Origin: Paracoccaceae bacterium
GTDB lineage: Bacteria; Pseudomonadota; Alphaproteobacteria; Rhodobacterales; Rhodobacteraceae
Direction of reading: 5' to 3'
NCBI GenBank assembly: GCA_026984895.1
Contig: JALSRF010000418.1
Location: 1 to 8,171, forward strand
DNA length: 8,171 nt
Shown piece by piece: positions 5,913 to 8,171 of this stretch (its first letter is position 1; each line of letters starts with the position of its first letter). The notes under the pieces were generated by a model. That model searched no databases, was not told the origin of the DNA, and saw only the letters and a program-made list of their open reading frames with translations. The position numbers and the translations under genes were made by a program.

Positions 5913-6293
5913 ATGGCGGTGAAACGCATCAGTTTTCAATCGATCCCGGTGGACGAGCAGGACCGCGCGCTTGACTTCTACACCCGGCACCTGGGCTTTC
6001 GGGTTCACACCGACGCGCCCTCCGCTGAAAACTGGCGATGGATTTTCCTGGCGCTTGACGGGGCGGGCACGCGGCTGCATTTCGCCGAGCGCAAGGACAT
6101 GGACATCCACGACAAGCCGGCGCTGGCCCTGGAGGTCGACGATGTCGATGCCCTGTGCGCCCGGCTTGATGCGGCCGGGGTCAGGGTGACCAACGCGCCG
6201 CAGGACGCGCCCTGGGCACCGGGGGTGCGCTGGGCCACCTTGCGCGACAGCGAAGACAACATCGTGTTCATCGAATCTTTCAAGGAGGGCTGA
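5913..6293 (+). CDS. VOC (glyoxalase/bleomycin resistance) fold protein of unknown function
   Basis: The 126-residue product has the two beta-alpha-beta-beta-beta modules of the vicinal oxygen chelate fold: ISFQSIPVDEQDRALDFYTRHLGFRV (6-31), LHFAE (55-59), LALEVDDVDALCARLDAAGV (71-90) and a closing strand IVFIESF (117-123). The places where VOC enzymes usually bind metal appear to hold Q9, H56, A70 and E121, so one ligand looks missing; this alignment is by eye. The substrate is unknown. The gene lies between the two dihydropyrimidine dehydrogenase subunit genes, four bases after preT and three before preA, with GGAGGG at 5899-5904 as ribosome site. That points to co-expression and perhaps to removal of a reactive side product or binding of a pathway intermediate, which is inference. 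The GC-rich composition matches the neighbours, so no recent transfer is suggested. Confidence 0.85.
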   Translation: MAVKRISFQSIPVDEQDRALDFYTRHLGFRVHTDAPSAENWRWIFLALDGAGTRLHFAERKDMDIHDKPALALEVDDVDALCARLDAAGVRVTNAPQDAPWAPGVRWATLRDSEDNIVFIESFKEG

Positions 6294-6296
6294 GAC

Positions 6297-7601
6297 ATGG
6301 CCGACCTTTCAACCGATTTCGTGGGCATCAAGTCCCCCAACCCGTTCTGGCTGGCATCCGCCCCGCCCACCGACAAGGAATACAACGTGCGCCGCGCGTT
6401 TGCGGCCGGCTGGGGCGGCGTGGTCTGGAAGACGCTGGGCGAGGACGGCCCGCCGATCGTCAACGTCAACGGCCCGCGCTACGGTGCGATCTGGGGGGCG
6501 GACCGCCGCCTGCTGGGGCTCAACAACATCGAGCTGATCACCGATCGCCCGCTGGAGGTGAATCTGCGCGAGATCAAGGCGGTGAAGCGCGACTGGCCGG
6601 ACCGCGCGCTGGTGGTCAGCCTGATGGTGCCCTGCGAAGAGGAGGCCTGGAAACGCATCCTGCCGCTGGTGGAAGAGACCGGCGCCGACGGGGTGGAGCT
6701 GAACTTCGGCTGCCCGCACGGCATGGCCGAACGCGGCATGGGCAGCGCCGTGGGCCAGGTGCCCGAATATATCGAGATGGTGACGCGCTGGTGCAAGGCC
6801 AACACGCGCATGCCGGTGATCGTGAAGCTCACCCCCAATATCACCGATATTCGCTACCCGGCGCGCGCGGCGCATGCGGGGGGCGCGGATGCGGTCAGCC
6901 TGATCAACACCATCAACTCGATCACCTCGGTCAACCTCGACACCATGAGCCCCGAACCCTCGATCGATGGCAAGGGCACCCATGGCGGCTACTGCGGCCC
7001 GGCGGTGAAACCGATCGCGCTGAACATGGTGGCCGAGATCGCCCGCGATCCCGAATGCGCCGGCCTGCCGATTTCGGCCATCGGCGGCATCACCACCTGG
7101 CGCGACGCGGCCGAGTTCCTGGCGCTGGGCGCCGGCAACGCGCAGGTGTGCACGGCGGCGATGACCTATGGCTTCAGGATCGTGCAGGAGATGATTGCCG
7201 GGCTGAGCCTGTGGATGGACGCGCAGGGCTATGCGCGCCTGGAGGATTTCATCGGCCGGGCGGTGCCCAATGTGACCGACTGGCAATACCTCAACCTGAA
7301 TTACGTCACCAAGGCGCGGATCGACCAGGATATGTGCATCAAGTGCGGGCGCTGCTTTGCCGCCTGCGAAGACACCAGCCACCAGGCGATTTCGATGAGC
7401 GACGAACGGGTGTTCGAGGTCAGGGACGACGAATGCGTGGCCTGCAACCTGTGCGTCAACGTCTGCCCGGTGGAAGGCTGCATCACCATGGAGCAACTGG
7501 CGCCGGGCGCTCTGGACGCGCGCACTGGCCAGACAGTGCCGGCAGAGCCCGCCGACTGGACGGTGCACCCCAACAACCCGTCCGCGCGCGCCGCCGAATA
7601 G
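6297..7601 (+). CDS. preA: Dihydropyrimidine dehydrogenase catalytic subunit PreA
   Basis: The 434-residue subunit reduces uracil and thymine to 5,6-dihydro forms at FMN, using electrons from PreT (first step of the reductive pyrimidine pathway, cytoplasm). Residues 1-320 form the FMN-binding TIM barrel, similar to dihydroorotate dehydrogenase: K45 in VWKTLGEDG, ELNFGCPHGMAERGMG (134-149) with catalytic C139, VKLTPNITDI (176-185), INTINS (203-208) and the phosphate-binding AIGGITTW (261-268). The C-terminal ferredoxin domain has two 4Fe-4S motifs, C347/C350/C353/C357 and C380/C383/C386/C390. All key residues are present. AAGGAGGG at 6282-6289 lies seven bases before the ATG. It is the last + strand gene of the operon in view; no dihydropyrimidinase or beta-ureidopropionase follows. 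NAD versus NADP preference cannot be read from this subunit. Confidence 0.97.
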   Translation: MADLSTDFVGIKSPNPFWLASAPPTDKEYNVRRAFAAGWGGVVWKTLGEDGPPIVNVNGPRYGAIWGADRRLLGLNNIELITDRPLEVNLREIKAVKRDWPDRALVVSLMVPCEEEAWKRILPLVEETGADGVELNFGCPHGMAERGMGSAVGQVPEYIEMVTRWCKANTRMPVIVKLTPNITDIRYPARAAHAGGADAVSLINTINSITSVNLDTMSPEPSIDGKGTHGGYCGPAVKPIALNMVAEIARDPECAGLPISAIGGITTWRDAAEFLALGAGNAQVCTAAMTYGFRIVQEMIAGLSLWMDAQGYARLEDFIGRAVPNVTDWQYLNLNYVTKARIDQDMCIKCGRCFAACEDTSHQAISMSDERVFEVRDDECVACNLCVNVCPVEGCITMEQLAPGALDARTGQTVPAEPADWTVHPNNPSARAAE

Positions 7602-7616
7602 GGCGAACAGGGGGCC

Positions 7617-8171
7617 TCAGGCGGCAGGCCCGTCGAACGGGCGCGCAGCGGGCGCCGCGCCGTAGAGCGCGCGCGCCTCGGCGGCGCGGGCCGCATCCAT
7701 GTCGCGCACCAGCGTGTCGAGGTCGTTGGTCAGATCCAGCAGGGCGGTCTGAAAGGCCGGTGGCGGGCCGGCAAGGCTCGGGTCCTTGATGCGCGGCGCG
7801 GGAATCGGCACCGAAGCGGTGGCGGCTGTGCGCGCCTCGCCGGTTGGCCCGCCTTTCGAGGCGTCGATCGGGCCGGCCCCGGTGCCGGCGTGGCTTGCCG
7901 CAGCGTCCGCGGGCCTGGCGCGCGCGCCGGCGCTGGCGAGGGGCGATGCGGCCCCGAACGAAGGGGCTTCGGGAACGCGCGCCGAGGCGCGCTCGGCCAC
8001 AAGCGCCTGACCGGCCGTCGCCCCATCCGGCCGCCCGGGTTGCCCGGCAAGGGCCGTATCCCGGTATGGCGACGAAGGCTGCGCCAACGAAAGCTGCGCC
8101 GGCGCAGACTGTGACGAAACCGGGGAGCGGCCGCGCGCCCGTTCGAGTGACGGGGCGTCCGAAGGCGCGCG
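7617..8171 (-). CDS. C-terminal part of an unrecognised Ala/Pro-rich protein
   Basis: The frame is open from the window's right edge to the TGA at 7617-7619, giving 184 residues of a longer protein whose start lies outside the window; a TTG at 8087 is the first start-like codon but the upstream frame also reads without stops, so I do not use it as the start. Most of it is low-complexity Ala/Pro/Ser/Gly sequence with scattered Arg and no hydrophobic segment. The last third changes character: after PIPAPRIKDPSLAGPPPAF comes a helix-like stretch, QTALLDLTNDLDTLVRDMD and then AARAAEARALYG, which could be a coiled coil or docking helix. High GC at third codon positions and this ordered tail support a real gene; the rest could be disordered. 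I do not recognise the family. It converges on preA with a 15-base gap. Confidence 0.55.
   Translation of the reverse strand, partial: RAPSDAPSLERARGRSPVSSQSAPAQLSLAQPSSPYRDTALAGQPGRPDGATAGQALVAERASARVPEAPSFGAASPLASAGARARPADAAASHAGTGAGPIDASKGGPTGEARTAATASVPIPAPRIKDPSLAGPPPAFQTALLDLTNDLDTLVRDMDAARAAEARALYGAAPAARPFDGPAA
7628..7642. terminator. Stem-loop at the convergent ends of preA and the unknown gene
   Basis: GCCCGT (7628-7633) pairs perfectly with ACGGGC (7637-7642) around a CGA loop, 26 bases after the preA stop and inside the last codons of the opposing gene. The position would suit a bidirectional terminator, but there is no T-run on either side. It shares the core CCGTCGAACGG with the accB leader hairpin. 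Confidence 0.25.

Noticed and set aside
4523..5929. A 468-codon - strand frame opposite preT
   Set aside because: Antisense shadow of preT in GC-rich DNA; His/Arg/Ala-biased product with no recognisable motif.
6309..7568. A 419-codon - strand frame opposite preA
   Set aside because: Antisense shadow of preA, composition typical of reverse frames in GC-rich genes.

Overview
The window is very GC-rich, densely packed bacterial DNA. It looks like an alphaproteobacterium, most likely of the Rhodobacterales/Rhodobacteraceae type. The main reasons are an NDUFA12-type complex I accessory gene (an alphaproteobacterial and mitochondrial trait), a stand-alone mlaD followed by a DUF2155 gene, and the neighbouring aat-accC-accB block. 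The species cannot be named from the sequence alone.

Layout. Positions 1-91 hold the 3' end of a RidA-like gene on the + strand. A 258-base gene-free, GC-rich gap follows, with hairpins and short repeats. Positions 350-1751 form a tight + strand operon: NDUFA12, mlaD and a secreted DUF2155 protein. It runs tail-to-tail into a - strand block (4313 back to 1697) of accB, accC and aat. The 3' ends of the DUF2155 gene and aat overlap by 55 bases. A divergent control region (4314-4573) separates accB from a + strand operon (4574-7601) of preT, a small VOC-fold gene and preA. The last 555 bases hold the C-terminal part of an unrecognised Ala/Pro-rich protein on the - strand, ending 15 bases from preA.

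Function. AccB (biotin carrier) and AccC (biotin carboxylase) form the first half of acetyl-CoA carboxylase for fatty acid synthesis. Aat marks proteins for N-degron degradation. NDUFA12 and MlaD serve respiratory complex I and envelope lipid transport. PreT and PreA are the two subunits of bacterial dihydropyrimidine dehydrogenase, which reduces uracil and thymine in the first step of reductive pyrimidine breakdown. The downstream hydrolases are not in the window.

Most genes are well-known families with intact active sites, and I see no clear new multi-gene system. The unusual material is mainly non-coding: a 20-bp palindrome upstream of preT that resembles a RutR-type (TetR family) operator; five head-to-tail copies of an 11-bp unit between the accB and preT promoters; and a second, unrelated array with an 11-bp period between accC and aat, so that 11-bp arrays bracket accBC. 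The VOC gene wedged between the two dihydropyrimidine dehydrogenase subunit genes is the best candidate for an undescribed function.
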